NCBI GenBank assembly: GCA_030693535.1
Contig: JAUYAL010000036.1
Location: forward strand, 1 to 58,614
From: Methylotenera sp.
Lineage (GTDB): Bacteria; Pseudomonadota; Gammaproteobacteria; Burkholderiales; Methylophilaceae
Reading direction: 5' to 3'
DNA length: 58,614 nt
Shown here one piece after another: positions 35,852 to 45,232 of the stretch. The position numbers were made by a program, and so were the translations under genes. Below the pieces are notes generated by a model. The model saw only the letters and a program-made list of their open reading frames with translations, searched no databases and was not told the origin of the DNA. How positions within the stretch are numbered: position 1 is the first letter of the stretch; each line of letters starts with the position of its first letter.

Positions 35852-37336
35852 ATGAATGAAGCTCCCGTTGATAAGGCCTCTGCTAGCAAAGCTACTGAGG
35901 TGAAAATTCCATTAGATGAGGTCATGACTTCATTATATGCTGCGCAAGAAAAAATTTATCCGCGCAGCGTCTCAGGATTTTTTACCAGCTGGCGCTGGGT
36001 AATGATCTGGATCACACAATTATTCTTTTACGGCGTTCCTTGGCTAGACTGGGGGCAACGTCAAGCGCTATTGTTTGATTTGGAAGCCAAGCGCTTCTAT
36101 ATTTTTAATTTAGTACTATACCCACAAGATCTGATTTACCTCACAGCAATACTTATTATCTCTGCACTATCACTCTTTCTTTTCACTACAATTGCAGGAC
36201 GCCTATGGTGCGGATTCACTTGCCCTCAAACGGTTTATACAGAAATATTCATTTGGTTTGAGCATAAGATTGAGGGTGATCGTGCGGCTCGCATGAAACT
36301 CGATGCAGCACCAATGTCGAGTAAAAAGCTGTTCAAGAAAACCAGCAAACAATTTGTTTGGATTACCTTTGCGTTGTGGACAGGCTTTACTTTCGTAGGC
36401 TATTTCACTCCAATAAAAGAGCTAGCCGCTGCAGTTTCAAATTTTAGCCTGGGTCCTTGGGAAACATTTTGGGTATTATTTTACGGTTTTGCAACCTATG
36501 GCAATGCAGGCTATATGCGTGAGCAAGTTTGTAAATACATGTGCCCTTATGCACGATTTCAAAGCGCGATGTTTGATGATGACACCCTAATCGTTACTTA
36601 TGATGAAGCACGCGGCGAGCCTCGGGGTGGTCGTTCACGCAAAGCTGAAGCCAATACTCAGCAATTAGGCTCTTGCATTGACTGTAGTTTATGCGTACAA
36701 GTATGTCCAACAGGGATTGATATTCGTAAAGGCCTACAATATGAATGTATCGGTTGCGGCGCTTGTGCTGATGTATGCGATACAGTAATGGACAAGATGG
36801 GCTATGAGCGTGGCTTAGTTAAATTCTCTACCCAACATGGCATTGCCAATAATTGGTCACGCAAGCAGATATTGCAACATATTTTACGGCCTCGTGTCAT
36901 TATCTACGCGTTAATTCTCTTTGCAATTATCTTGGGCTTGTTCACTAGCTTATGGCTAAGAACCCCTTTTAGAGTTGACGTAGTGCGTGATCGCGGAGTC
37001 ATGGCACGCTTGACAGATGACGGGATGTTAGAGAATGTGTACCGCCTGCAAATCATGAATGCCACAGAAGCAACACAGCACTATCAACTTAAAGTCAGCG
37101 GACTGAAAGACCTAATACTTGAAGCAGAAGCTGCGAAAGATAACGAAAATGGTGAGAATGAGAATCACATTAAGACGATTACCGTTAAGCCCGCAGAAGC
37201 ACGCTGGGTTATTGTTAATTTAAAAACTCCTGACGGCACTGTTGAACCTGGTTCTCATAAAATACAGTTTGAGATTCAGGCAATTGAGAGTAAAGAAACC
37301 GTATTAGAAAAGTCGGTGTTCATGGTTCCAAGATAA
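35852..37336 (+). CDS. ccoG: cbb3 oxidase accessory protein CcoG (FixG)
   Basis: Polytopic membrane ferredoxin of 494 residues needed for copper handling during cbb3 assembly. Helices lie at about residues 47-66, 90-115, 170-190, 205-225 and 350-372. Two 4Fe-4S motifs follow: CIDCSLCVQVCPTGI and CIGCGACADVCD. The C-terminal periplasmic domain is Ig-like. It starts 28 bases after the ccoP terminator and may need its own promoter or read-through. The companion copper-transporting genes ccoI and ccoS are absent here. Confidence 0.95.
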   Translation: MNEAPVDKASASKATEVKIPLDEVMTSLYAAQEKIYPRSVSGFFTSWRWVMIWITQLFFYGVPWLDWGQRQALLFDLEAKRFYIFNLVLYPQDLIYLTAILIISALSLFLFTTIAGRLWCGFTCPQTVYTEIFIWFEHKIEGDRAARMKLDAAPMSSKKLFKKTSKQFVWITFALWTGFTFVGYFTPIKELAAAVSNFSLGPWETFWVLFYGFATYGNAGYMREQVCKYMCPYARFQSAMFDDDTLIVTYDEARGEPRGGRSRKAEANTQQLGSCIDCSLCVQVCPTGIDIRKGLQYECIGCGACADVCDTVMDKMGYERGLVKFSTQHGIANNWSRKQILQHILRPRVIIYALILFAIILGLFTSLWLRTPFRVDVVRDRGVMARLTDDGMLENVYRLQIMNATEATQHYQLKVSGLKDLILEAEAAKDNENGENENHIKTITVKPAEARWVIVNLKTPDGTVEPGSHKIQFEIQAIESKETVLEKSVFMVPR

Positions 37337-37375
37337 TAAGCGACAATTACAGAATACAAATTTAAGGAGCAGAAA

Positions 37376-37648
37376 ATGGAAGTATTAGACACTAAACCTT
37401 GGTGGAAATATGGGTATGTTTGGTATCTTATTGCAGGCCCATCCTTAGTGATTGTGGCGGGATTTATTACTTTATACCTTGCCATTACTAGGCCAGACCC
37501 CGTGATAGATGATAACTACTATCGCAATGGCATAGAAATCAACAAAACGTTAAATGCGGAACGTGATAGTCTTGCTCCATCGGGCCAGGCGAGAAATCAT
37601 GCTGCAACAGGCATCAAACCGATGCAGAATAGACCGACAAACCCTTAA
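37376..37648 (+). CDS. ccoH: Short FixH/CcoH-family protein
   Basis: Inner-membrane protein of 90 residues in the FixH/CcoH assembly-factor group. One transmembrane helix (about residues 17-38) is followed by the recognisable ARPDPV-type stretch TRPDPVIDDNYYRNGIEIN. The usual C-terminal periplasmic beta domain (total about 150 residues) is missing; the tail is short and polar. AAGGAG sits six bases before the ATG. It follows ccoG by 39 bases. Short versions may be functional in this lineage, but truncation is possible. Confidence 0.8.
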   Translation: MEVLDTKPWWKYGYVWYLIAGPSLVIVAGFITLYLAITRPDPVIDDNYYRNGIEINKTLNAERDSLAPSGQARNHAATGIKPMQNRPTNP

Positions 37649-37651
37649 GCG

Positions 37652-38821
37652 ATGTTAACAACTACCGACATTGCAATTATTGGTGCAGGCCCAGCTGGCT
37701 TATGCTTTGCCAAATCAATTGCCGAGTCTGGTCTAAAAGTAATTGTTCTCGAACGCCAATCGGAAGACGCTTTATCTGACCCTGCATTTGATGGCCGAGA
37801 GATTGCACTCACGCATCATGCTGTTCAGCTAATGCGCGAACTAGGTTTGTGGGCGCGTATAGACCCCCAGTCAATTTCAGGATTACGTGATGCCCGTATA
37901 TTTAATGGATCGTCTTTATCTACCTTAAATATTAGCCATCAAGACACGGAGCAAGGTAACTTAGGCCACTTAATTGCCAACCATGTCATCCGCAAAGCAG
38001 CCTATGATGAAGTTAAATCATCCCCTGCAATAACGCTTAAAACAAACATACAAGTCAAAAACATTCAAAGCAATACAAATGACATAAAAGTAACACTTGC
38101 TAATGGCGAAGTGATTCAAGCCAAATTGCTGATTGGTGCAGACAGTCGTTTCTCCGAAACACGTCGTGCAATGGGTATTGCGGCTGATATGCATGATTTT
38201 GGTAAATCTATGATGGTCTGCGTCATGGAACATAGTATTTCTCATGAGCATACTGCATGGGAATGGTTTGATTATGGCCAAACATTAGCACTACTTCCGA
38301 TGAACGGATTGCGCTCATCGGTGGTTATTACACTTGCGCCGGATGAGATGAATCGTTTGATGAAAATGCAAGAAGACGATTTTGACCAAGAGGTTTCTGC
38401 TCGGTTCAAGCACAGACTTGGACCAATGCATTTAGTTTCCACTCGCCATGCTTATCCGTTAGTCACCGTGTATTCTAATCGTCTGATTGGGCAACGTTTT
38501 GCATTAGTAGGTGATGCTGCCGTAGGCATGCACCCAGTGACTGCACATGGTTTTAATTTTGGTTTAAAAGGTATCGCAACTTTATCGGCAGAAATAAAAA
38601 ATGCCATTGCGTCAGGCCAAGATATTGCATCGAATAGCCTGCTGTTACGCTACGAACAAGCACATCGACGTGACACTAAACCATTGTTTTTTGCTACGCA
38701 TGCCATCGCAAAGCTTTATGCAAGCAATAGTCCACCAGCACGCATACTTCGAGCCGGCGCCATAAAGATTGGTAACCGCATTACTCCGTTTAAGCGAGCT
38801 ATAGCAGGATTTTTAGCTTAA
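37652..38821 (+). CDS. UbiH-family FAD hydroxylase, probably UbiM
   Basis: Flavoprotein monooxygenase of 389 residues in ubiquinone ring hydroxylation. FAD motifs: DIAIIGAGPAGLCFAKSIA at the N-terminus and RFALVGDAAVGMHPVTAHGFN near residue 288. The HPVTAHGFN version is the one I associate with UbiM rather than UbiH or UbiF, hence the tentative call. It starts three bases after ccoH, which suggests cotranscription with oxidase assembly genes and a link between quinone supply and respiration. Confidence 0.82.
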   Translation: MLTTTDIAIIGAGPAGLCFAKSIAESGLKVIVLERQSEDALSDPAFDGREIALTHHAVQLMRELGLWARIDPQSISGLRDARIFNGSSLSTLNISHQDTEQGNLGHLIANHVIRKAAYDEVKSSPAITLKTNIQVKNIQSNTNDIKVTLANGEVIQAKLLIGADSRFSETRRAMGIAADMHDFGKSMMVCVMEHSISHEHTAWEWFDYGQTLALLPMNGLRSSVVITLAPDEMNRLMKMQEDDFDQEVSARFKHRLGPMHLVSTRHAYPLVTVYSNRLIGQRFALVGDAAVGMHPVTAHGFNFGLKGIATLSAEIKNAIASGQDIASNSLLLRYEQAHRRDTKPLFFATHAIAKLYASNSPPARILRAGAIKIGNRITPFKRAIAGFLA

Positions 38822-38899
38822 TACATTCTTAAACACAGCTGCAAGCAAACATAATCTCAATTTTTCTGCTGATAATTAGTCTATATAAGCCATCTTTAA

Positions 38900-39763
38900 C
38901 TAAGGGCTAACATGTACAACAATGCCTAAATCGCGAATCCGATGCGCTACGGTCTCAAGCCATTCTGACGACAAACGGCTTAGCCTTGGCGCCTCTGCCT
39001 GATAAGAAGGTCGGGCTAATCCATATAAATGAACACCCTGAACAACATGTTTTGCCTGACTAACTAATGCCAGATAAGCTATGACATCACTTTCTTGTGG
39101 TGGCTCGCCATCTATTGCAACCATACAAGTTTGTATCCATGTCGGACAGACTTCTGCACAGCGTTTAAGTCTTTCAATGTGGCTTTGTGGATTAAGATTG
39201 ACATCGTTGAGTCTTGCAATACCAGCTTTTGTTCCAGCATCCAGCTTAAACCAAACCTCACCATTACACCTTGCTAAGTGACGGATACTATTTAGAATCA
39301 GCCGCTTATCCATTAAGCTACCATTGGTAATCAGACGTACTTTAATTGGATTTAGTTGATTCTCACCTAACAAATTGAAATCGTGTAGAACTTTTTCAAC
39401 TAAGGTGATGACTTCAGGAAACTCACTTGCACTCGTTGGTTCGCCATTGCCAGAAAATGCAATATCTTTTAATTGTCGATCTTCTGCAGCAACATAACGC
39501 TCCATAAAATCCCCATGCAGTGCGTGGTTCAAAAATGCGCGTAACTCTTGTTCTAACAAGTCCAACTCGATTGGTGGTGGAGTGCCTCGTGTCAGGTTTG
39601 GCACCTGACAATAAACACAACGCCAATTACACGCATTGTTAACATTAAGATTAACACCAATTGAAACGCCACCTGCACGACGCGAAACTACGGGGTAAAT
39701 ATATTTCATGCCACTTACATCGCGGTTATGGTCTGAAATTGTAAGGAAATTATCTAAGGACAT
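38900..39763 (-). CDS. Radical SAM protein of unknown function
   Basis: The 287-residue protein carries the radical SAM cluster motif CNWRCVYC (Cys45, Cys49, Cys52), the GNGEPT segment and a long TIM-barrel-like body. This resembles the COG0731-type Fe-S oxidoreductases; I cannot name its substrate. It has no auxiliary cluster motif that I can see. Its neighbours are the UbiM-like gene (convergent) and fnr (same strand, 80 bases upstream), so a role in low-oxygen metabolism is possible. Confidence 0.8.
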   Translation of the reverse strand: MSLDNFLTISDHNRDVSGMKYIYPVVSRRAGGVSIGVNLNVNNACNWRCVYCQVPNLTRGTPPPIELDLLEQELRAFLNHALHGDFMERYVAAEDRQLKDIAFSGNGEPTSASEFPEVITLVEKVLHDFNLLGENQLNPIKVRLITNGSLMDKRLILNSIRHLARCNGEVWFKLDAGTKAGIARLNDVNLNPQSHIERLKRCAEVCPTWIQTCMVAIDGEPPQESDVIAYLALVSQAKHVVQGVHLYGLARPSYQAEAPRLSRLSSEWLETVAHRIRDLGIVVHVSP

Positions 39764-39843
39764 ACGATGCGAATCACTTTTTGGAATTTATAATGAGGCT
39801 TAAATAGCCTAGTTTTAAATACTAAGCTTTACCAAAAAAATTT

Positions 39844-40563
39844 CTATTTATTTACAATCTTCTTTAAAACTTCTGGTTGCAGAATAGATACATAGCGTTG
39901 CTTTACATCAATAACGCCTTCATCGCTGAATTTTGAAAAAGCTCGACTTACGGTTTCTAACTTCATACCAAGGTAGCTGCCTATTTCCTCGCGGGACATT
40001 CTCAGTGTAACCTCAGTTTGAGAAAAGCCACGAGCGTGTAAACGTTGCAGTAAGTTTAATAAAAAAGCCGCTAGACGCTCCTCTGAACGCATACTGCCAA
40101 TCAATAACATCATGCTATTTTCACGCACAATCTCACGACTCATAATTTTATGTACGTGACGTTGCAATACAGGAAACTCGCGTGATAATTCTTCAACATT
40201 TGCAAATGGCATCACACATACTTCTGCATCTTCAAGTGCAACAGCATTACAACTATGATGGTCACTTACAATACCATCCAAACCAATAATTTCACCTGCC
40301 ATTTGAAATCCAGTCACTTGTTCGTGACCATCTGCCGATAAAATGCTGGTTTTAAAAAAACCATTTCTTATTGCAAAAAGCGATTTAAATACTTCACCCT
40401 CTCTGAACAACAGATCCCCCTGCTTCACTCGGCGACGCGTTGCTACTACTTCATCCAGTTTTAGCATATCTTGCGTATCAAAACCAATTGGCATGCAAAG
40501 TTCTCGCAAATTGCAATTTGAGCAAGCAACTTTAATCGTTTCTGTAATTAATTCTGGATTCAT
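39844..40563 (-). CDS. fnr: Oxygen-sensing regulator FNR
   Basis: Crp/Fnr regulator of 239 residues with all four ligands for an oxygen-labile 4Fe-4S cluster: Cys14, Cys17 and Cys23 near the N-terminus (CSNCNLRELC) and Cys116 (EDAEVCVMPF). The helix-turn-helix holds LETVSRAF with the E-SR residues that read TTGAT half-sites. It activates microaerobic genes. Matching FNR boxes occur before ccoN, hemN and ompW in this window. It is divergent from hemN, and the hemN box lies 141 bases from its start, so it may also respond to that site. Confidence 0.96.
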   Translation of the reverse strand: MNPELITETIKVACSNCNLRELCMPIGFDTQDMLKLDEVVATRRRVKQGDLLFREGEVFKSLFAIRNGFFKTSILSADGHEQVTGFQMAGEIIGLDGIVSDHHSCNAVALEDAEVCVMPFANVEELSREFPVLQRHVHKIMSREIVRENSMMLLIGSMRSEERLAAFLLNLLQRLHARGFSQTEVTLRMSREEIGSYLGMKLETVSRAFSKFSDEGVIDVKQRYVSILQPEVLKKIVNK

Positions 40564-40703
40564 ATTTTTTTAATTAACGTCATGTCTCGTTAGCATAGCG
40601 TGTTCACTCCTAGCTTACTAGAGAAAGTGGCTGACTTTGATGATTTTTTAAAAAAAAATGGATATTTCTCATAAAATAATCCTAATTATGAATTATCAGT
40701 CAC

Positions 40704-40717
40704 TTGATATGTATCAA
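40704..40717 (+). promoter_or_regulatory. FNR box before hemN
   Basis: TTGATATGTATCAA is a perfect FNR consensus. A -10-like CATAGT at 40740-40745 lies at the same spacing as in the ccoN promoter, as expected for class II activation. The hemN ATG is at 40777. It shares the divergent gap with fnr. Confidence 0.88.
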
Positions 40718-40776
40718 AGCTATGCGTGCATAGACGTGGCATAGTCACATACTGAACGAAAAGCAGGAACACTAAC

Positions 40777-42204
40777 ATGACCATCAACGAAACTTCACCG
40801 GCATCCATGAAAAGCTTAAACAGTATCATGCCTGGCGTAACAACAGAAACACTAAAAAAATATGACGTTTCCGGTCCAAGATATACCTCGTACCCTACTG
40901 CAGACCGTTTTGTAGAAGCTTTTACCGAAGATGCATATAAGCTGGCCTTAGAGCAAAGACATGCAGTGGGCTCGGCACTACCTTTATCTATTTACGTCCA
41001 TATCCCATTTTGTGAGTCACTTTGCTTTTTCTGTGCATGTAACAAAATTGTTACCAAACATCATGAACGTAGCATGGAGTACTTACGTTATCTTAATCGT
41101 GAAATTGATTTGCACGTTGAACACTTAGGTGCTGGCCAAACAATTTCTCAATTACATTTGGGTGGCGGTTCACCGACTTTCTTTTCAGATGATGAACTAT
41201 CTGAACTGATGAGCATGCTAAAACGAAACTTTATGTTTGCAGAAGGCGGTGAATATTCAATTGAAGTTGACCCGCGTACCGTTGATGAACAACGCCTAAA
41301 ACATTTAGCTGAGCTTGGTTTTAATCGCTTAAGTTTTGGTGTCCAAGACTTTGACCCGGAAGTACAAAAAGCGGTCCATCGAATCCAACCTGCAAAGCAA
41401 GTCTTTTCACTCGTTGAGGCGGCACGTCGATTAAACTTTGAATCAGTCAATATCGATTTAATCTATGGCTTACCAATGCAAACTCCTGAATCTTTCACTA
41501 GAACATTGGCGCAGGTGGTAGAGCTTAGGCCTAACAGAATTGCACTATACGGCTATGCACATTTGCCAGAACGATTTAAACCACAACGCCGTATTAGCGA
41601 ATATGAGTTACCTGCCGCACAAGATAAAATCACCATGCTATCAAGTGCCCTCACCGCCTTCATAAATGCAGGTTATGTTTACGTGGGGATGGATCACTTT
41701 GCTTTGCCAGATGATGATTTAGCCATTGCTAAGCGTCAAGGCAGGTTGCATCGTAACTTTCAAGGTTATAGTACACAGCCAGATTGCGACTTAATCAGTC
41801 TAGGGGTTTCTGCAATAGGCCGCGTGGGGGCAACTTATAGCCAAAATGCTAAAACAATCGAAGAGTATTTCGACTACCTGAATCAAGGCCGCTTCCCCGT
41901 GGTTCGTGGGCTCGCATTATCACGCGATGATTTAGTGCGACGCGCTGTCATCATGGCTATCATGTGCCAAGGTGCGCTACAGTATGAATCGATTGAACTC
42001 GCTTATGTGCTCGACTTTAAAACCTATTTTGCAACTGAGCTAGAAGCACTCAAAACGCTAGAAAGCTCTGGCATGGTGGTGTTAGACGACAGCGGGCTAC
42101 AAGTAACCGATACAGGTTGGTTTTTTGTTCGTGCAGTAGCAATGCTGTTTGATAAATATTTACAAACCGACCGTAATCGCGCGCGCTTCTCTAAAATCCT
42201 CTAA
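40777..42204 (+). CDS. hemN: Oxygen-independent coproporphyrinogen III oxidase HemN
   Basis: Radical SAM enzyme making protoporphyrinogen IX for haem without oxygen. The 475-residue protein has PRYTSYPTADRF near the start, the cluster motif CESLCFFC (Cys79, Cys83, Cys86) plus the HemN-type next Cys88, and the GGGSPTFF segment. Length is that of true HemN rather than HemW. The ATG has AGGA upstream. Controlled by the FNR box in the gap with fnr; haem supply matches the cbb3 oxidase nearby. Confidence 0.96.
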   Translation: MTINETSPASMKSLNSIMPGVTTETLKKYDVSGPRYTSYPTADRFVEAFTEDAYKLALEQRHAVGSALPLSIYVHIPFCESLCFFCACNKIVTKHHERSMEYLRYLNREIDLHVEHLGAGQTISQLHLGGGSPTFFSDDELSELMSMLKRNFMFAEGGEYSIEVDPRTVDEQRLKHLAELGFNRLSFGVQDFDPEVQKAVHRIQPAKQVFSLVEAARRLNFESVNIDLIYGLPMQTPESFTRTLAQVVELRPNRIALYGYAHLPERFKPQRRISEYELPAAQDKITMLSSALTAFINAGYVYVGMDHFALPDDDLAIAKRQGRLHRNFQGYSTQPDCDLISLGVSAIGRVGATYSQNAKTIEEYFDYLNQGRFPVVRGLALSRDDLVRRAVIMAIMCQGALQYESIELAYVLDFKTYFATELEALKTLESSGMVVLDDSGLQVTDTGWFFVRAVAMLFDKYLQTDRNRARFSKIL

Positions 42205-42289
42205 ATTTCACATACGTTCTTAAATGATTCTGGGAACAGCAACACCAGAGCCATTTTGTATTAAATTCCTAAAAATTAACAAAATCCAT

Positions 42290-42320
42290 AAAAAAACCCT
42301 TATCAAAAATGATAAGGGCT
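42290..42320 (-). terminator. Rho-independent terminator of ompW
   Basis: On the minus strand CCCTTATCA and TGATAAGGG pair perfectly around four T and are followed by a T run (A run 42291-42296 on the plus strand). It lies between hemN and ompW, which converge. Confidence 0.88.
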
Positions 42321-42358
42321 AAAGTGGAACCTAAAATTCTTAAATAATTAAATTATTC

Positions 42359-43078
42359 TTAGAATTTTTTACCAATACCTATACTAACAACCATTGGATC
42401 AATGTCCAGTTTATCGATTTTGCGATAGCCAGCAGCAGTACCAGCTAAACCTTGCGTATCAATCTTAACGTCTGTGTCAAACCAAATTTTCTTAACATCA
42501 AAGTTCACCAGCCATTTATCAGTCAGATTAATATCAAAACCAGCTTGTATTGCTGGGCCCCAGTTATTACGGTCAATACGAATTGGTCTGTCGCCGCCAA
42601 TAGTGCTGGCAGCCAATCCATTATTCATTGCACGCACGTAAGAAATACCTGCTCCAACATACGGATCAAATGTTTGGTCAGGCATAAAGTGCCATTGTGC
42701 AGTCAGTGTAGGTGGTAATAAATTCACATCACCTAAACCAGTTTTTGTTAGTCCAGCACCAGCACTTGATGTTTTAACATCATGCTTAGTACCTAACGCT
42801 AAAATCAACTCTAAAGCAATATTCTTCGTAACATAATAAGAAATATCCAACTCAGGGATAGTATTACTATCAACTTGAAGGTTTGCATTTGGATTGCCAT
42901 ATAATAAAGCGGCTGTACCAGCACCATAAGCTTTATCTGTAGTTTCACCCAATCTACTACTTTCTGATGGGTTGATATGTGTTGCACGTAAACGCACAAC
43001 AATATCACCTGCTTCAGCTTGCGCTAAAACAGGAGAAAAAGCAGCGGCAATTGCCAATACTAATAACGATTTTTTCAT
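42359..43078 (-). CDS. ompW: Outer-membrane protein OmpW
   Basis: Eight-stranded outer-membrane barrel of 239 residues, thought to pass small hydrophobic molecules. The signal peptide is MKKSLLVLAIAAAFSPVLAQA; the barrel starts GDIVVRLRATHINP and ends in the usual aromatic terminus (VSIGIGKKF). I chose ATG 43078 because GGAGAG lies eight bases upstream and a standard signal peptide results; the frame extends upstream to 43129. A perfect FNR box and TATAAT precede it, in line with FNR control of OmpW in enteric bacteria. Confidence 0.92.
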   Translation of the reverse strand: MKKSLLVLAIAAAFSPVLAQAEAGDIVVRLRATHINPSESSRLGETTDKAYGAGTAALLYGNPNANLQVDSNTIPELDISYYVTKNIALELILALGTKHDVKTSSAGAGLTKTGLGDVNLLPPTLTAQWHFMPDQTFDPYVGAGISYVRAMNNGLAASTIGGDRPIRIDRNNWGPAIQAGFDINLTDKWLVNFDVKKIWFDTDVKIDTQGLAGTAAGYRKIDKLDIDPMVVSIGIGKKF

Positions 43079-43155
43079 TTTAAAACTCTCCACTTGATAA
43101 ATGATACAAACATAAATTTGATAAGCCATATTATATATGGGGTTAATAAAGTCAT

Positions 43156-43169
43156 TTGATAAATATCAA
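43156..43169 (-). promoter_or_regulatory. FNR box before ompW
   Basis: TTGATAAATATCAA is a perfect FNR consensus. On the minus strand a perfect TATAAT lies at 43135-43130, about 28 bases from the site centre. The ompW start is at 43078. Confidence 0.85.
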
Positions 43170-43263
43170 ATAGAACACTAAAAACTTGTAGATTGTTGTA
43201 TTTTTACAACGTAGTTTTAATAATTTTAGCTGCCATTAAAATTTTTTATACCCCCAATTAGAA

Positions 43264-44637
43264 TCAAAATTCAAATAGCGCAATCGATTCCACATGCGAG
43301 GTATGAGGAAACATATTAATCACGCCTGCGGTCTTTAATATATAGCCTTTTTCATTTACCAATACACCAGCATCGCGCGCCAAAGTTGAAGGGTTACATG
43401 ACACATAAACAATTCGCTGTGGACTATTACTTGCATCTAATGATTTAATCAACTCAAACGCGCCATCACGTGGGGGGTCAACTAACCATTTATCAAAGCG
43501 GCCTAGCTTAGTTAAAGCTTCTGGAGTCATTTTAAATAAGTCAGCCACGCCAAATTGAGTATTGCCAATCTGGTTTAAAACCGCACTTTCGTTGGCTCTA
43601 TCTACTAAATTGGCTAAACCTTCTAAACCCAGCACTTGTGCGCCACTGCGGGCAATCGGTAGCGTAAAGTTGCCAATACCACAAAAGAAGTCAGCAATTT
43701 TTTCATGCGCTTGTGGCTCAAGTAGCTGCATGGCACGGCGTATCATCACCTGATTGATTTGCGGGTTCACTTGCGTGAACTCATTAGGTTTAAACGGATA
43801 GGTTAAATCAAACTCTGGCAAGCTATACTTCAATTCTGGCAACGTTGCTGTGAAAGAACTTTGCGGATAAAAGGGTTTTATCGTGTCGGGGCCTTTTGTT
43901 TGTGTCCAAATCTGCACAGTATGATTATCCGCAAAAGATACTAGTAGCGCCTCATCTTCAACTGTAAGTGGTCCCATAATGCGCAAAATCAGCACAATCA
44001 CCAGCTTTTCTTCTAAGGCTTCACCCACTGCCAATTCAATCTGTGGCAACTTATCTCTAATACTAAGTTGGACAATAAGTTGCTGTAAGGGCTCGATTAG
44101 CGCCGAAACCTCTGGCACTAGCACTTCGCAACTATTCATATCAGCCACATAGCGTGTAGCTTTTTCATTAAAACCTACCAGCACGCGTTGTTTTTTTTCC
44201 ACATACTTAACGCTCAAACGTGCTTTATGGCGATAACCCCAAGTTGGGCCATAGATAGGCGGCAACATGTTTTCTGGCTTCACTTTGCCAATATGCCATA
44301 AATCGTTTTCTAGTAATCGCTGCTTAGTGGCCACTTGTGCAGAGAAATCCAGATGTTGCAACTTACACCCACCACAAAGACCGAAATGCTTGCACTTTGG
44401 TGTTACTCTTTGATTGGATTGCTTTAGCACGTCAATGACATTGGCGACTTCATAACTTGGCTTAATTCGATGTGAGCGGAACGTGACTTTCTCATTAGGT
44501 AGCGCGCCGTCAATAAAAATAGTTTTGCCATCTACACGCGCTACGCCACGCCCTTCTTGATCTAATGATTCAACTGTGGCGGTTAAAACTGGCGCCTGTA
44601 AAATGTCTGTAGCAGACTTATTGCGTCTTTTTCTCAT
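43264..44637 (-). CDS. rlmD: 23S rRNA (uracil-1939-C5)-methyltransferase RlmD
   Basis: SAM-dependent enzyme methylating U1939 of 23S rRNA. The 457-residue protein has an N-terminal TRAM RNA-binding domain (about residues 15-72), Fe-S cysteines Cys82, Cys88 and Cys91 ([10 protein letters not shown]), the SAM site [13 protein letters not shown] and the catalytic [12 protein letters not shown] near the C-terminus. These cysteines favour RlmD over RlmC. It stands alone on the minus strand. Confidence 0.94.
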   Translation of the reverse strand: MRKRRNKSATDILQAPVLTATVESLDQEGRGVARVDGKTIFIDGALPNEKVTFRSHRIKPSYEVANVIDVLKQSNQRVTPKCKHFGLCGGCKLQHLDFSAQVATKQRLLENDLWHIGKVKPENMLPPIYGPTWGYRHKARLSVKYVEKKQRVLVGFNEKATRYVADMNSCEVLVPEVSALIEPLQQLIVQLSIRDKLPQIELAVGEALEEKLVIVLILRIMGPLTVEDEALLVSFADNHTVQIWTQTKGPDTIKPFYPQSSFTATLPELKYSLPEFDLTYPFKPNEFTQVNPQINQVMIRRAMQLLEPQAHEKIADFFCGIGNFTLPIARSGAQVLGLEGLANLVDRANESAVLNQIGNTQFGVADLFKMTPEALTKLGRFDKWLVDPPRDGAFELIKSLDASNSPQRIVYVSCNPSTLARDAGVLVNEKGYILKTAGVINMFPHTSHVESIALFEF

Positions 44638-44763
44638 AGGCGCTATTTTAACTTAGCCACAAACATTGATGGTGAGCATATTGGTGTAAATTAGCTAACT
44701 TTGTTAAACTTAGTTATCATCAGCATTTAAAGACGATTAAAATTGAAGAAAATAGGTCAAAAA

Positions 44764-45222
44764 ATGAGAAAAGTATTTAATATTTCCAGTGTCGCGATTA
44801 TTTTATTCGCACTTAATTTACTCACTACTGCTCAGGCAGCGCCACCACCAATACGCATCTCCGCTGGTGGGTTGAATTACATGTCAGGTGGCATTGGTCA
44901 TGACGAAGTGCTAGAAATGCGTCCTTTTGCCAAAAAATTTACGCTTAATCTGTTATTTTCTGAGGGCGCTAGGGGCCGCTCTGTCACAGACGTCAATGTC
45001 AATATTTACAATGAGCAAGATGAAATGGTGTTTAGGGTTAGAGGGTCAAAACCTCTGCTTTACATCAACCTGCCTGCGGGCACGTATACTATTTTAGCCA
45101 ACAATAATGGCTCAAAACTACGCCATAAAGTCAGTATTGAAGAAAATATAAATCAAAAAGTGATTTTAAATTGGAAAGATGAAGTAGAAGAAGATGCGTT
45201 AATCAACGAAGTAGCAAATTAA
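44764..45222 (+). CDS. Secreted hypothetical protein with a beta-sandwich-like domain
   Basis: Exported protein of 152 residues. Signal peptide: RKVFNISSVAIILFALNL ending near AQA. The mature part has alternating strands (FTLNLLFSEGARG, VNVNIYNEQDEMVFRV, LLYINLPAGTYTI) that resemble carboxypeptidase-regulatory-like or DUF4426-like folds; I do not assign a family. ATG 44764 has AGGT seven bases before it; a TTG at 44743 is in frame. It converges on the exonuclease gene with a 10-base gap. Confidence 0.65.
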   Translation: MRKVFNISSVAIILFALNLLTTAQAAPPPIRISAGGLNYMSGGIGHDEVLEMRPFAKKFTLNLLFSEGARGRSVTDVNVNIYNEQDEMVFRVRGSKPLLYINLPAGTYTILANNNGSKLRHKVSIEENINQKVILNWKDEVEEDALINEVAN

Positions 45223-45232
45223 ACTATCATCT

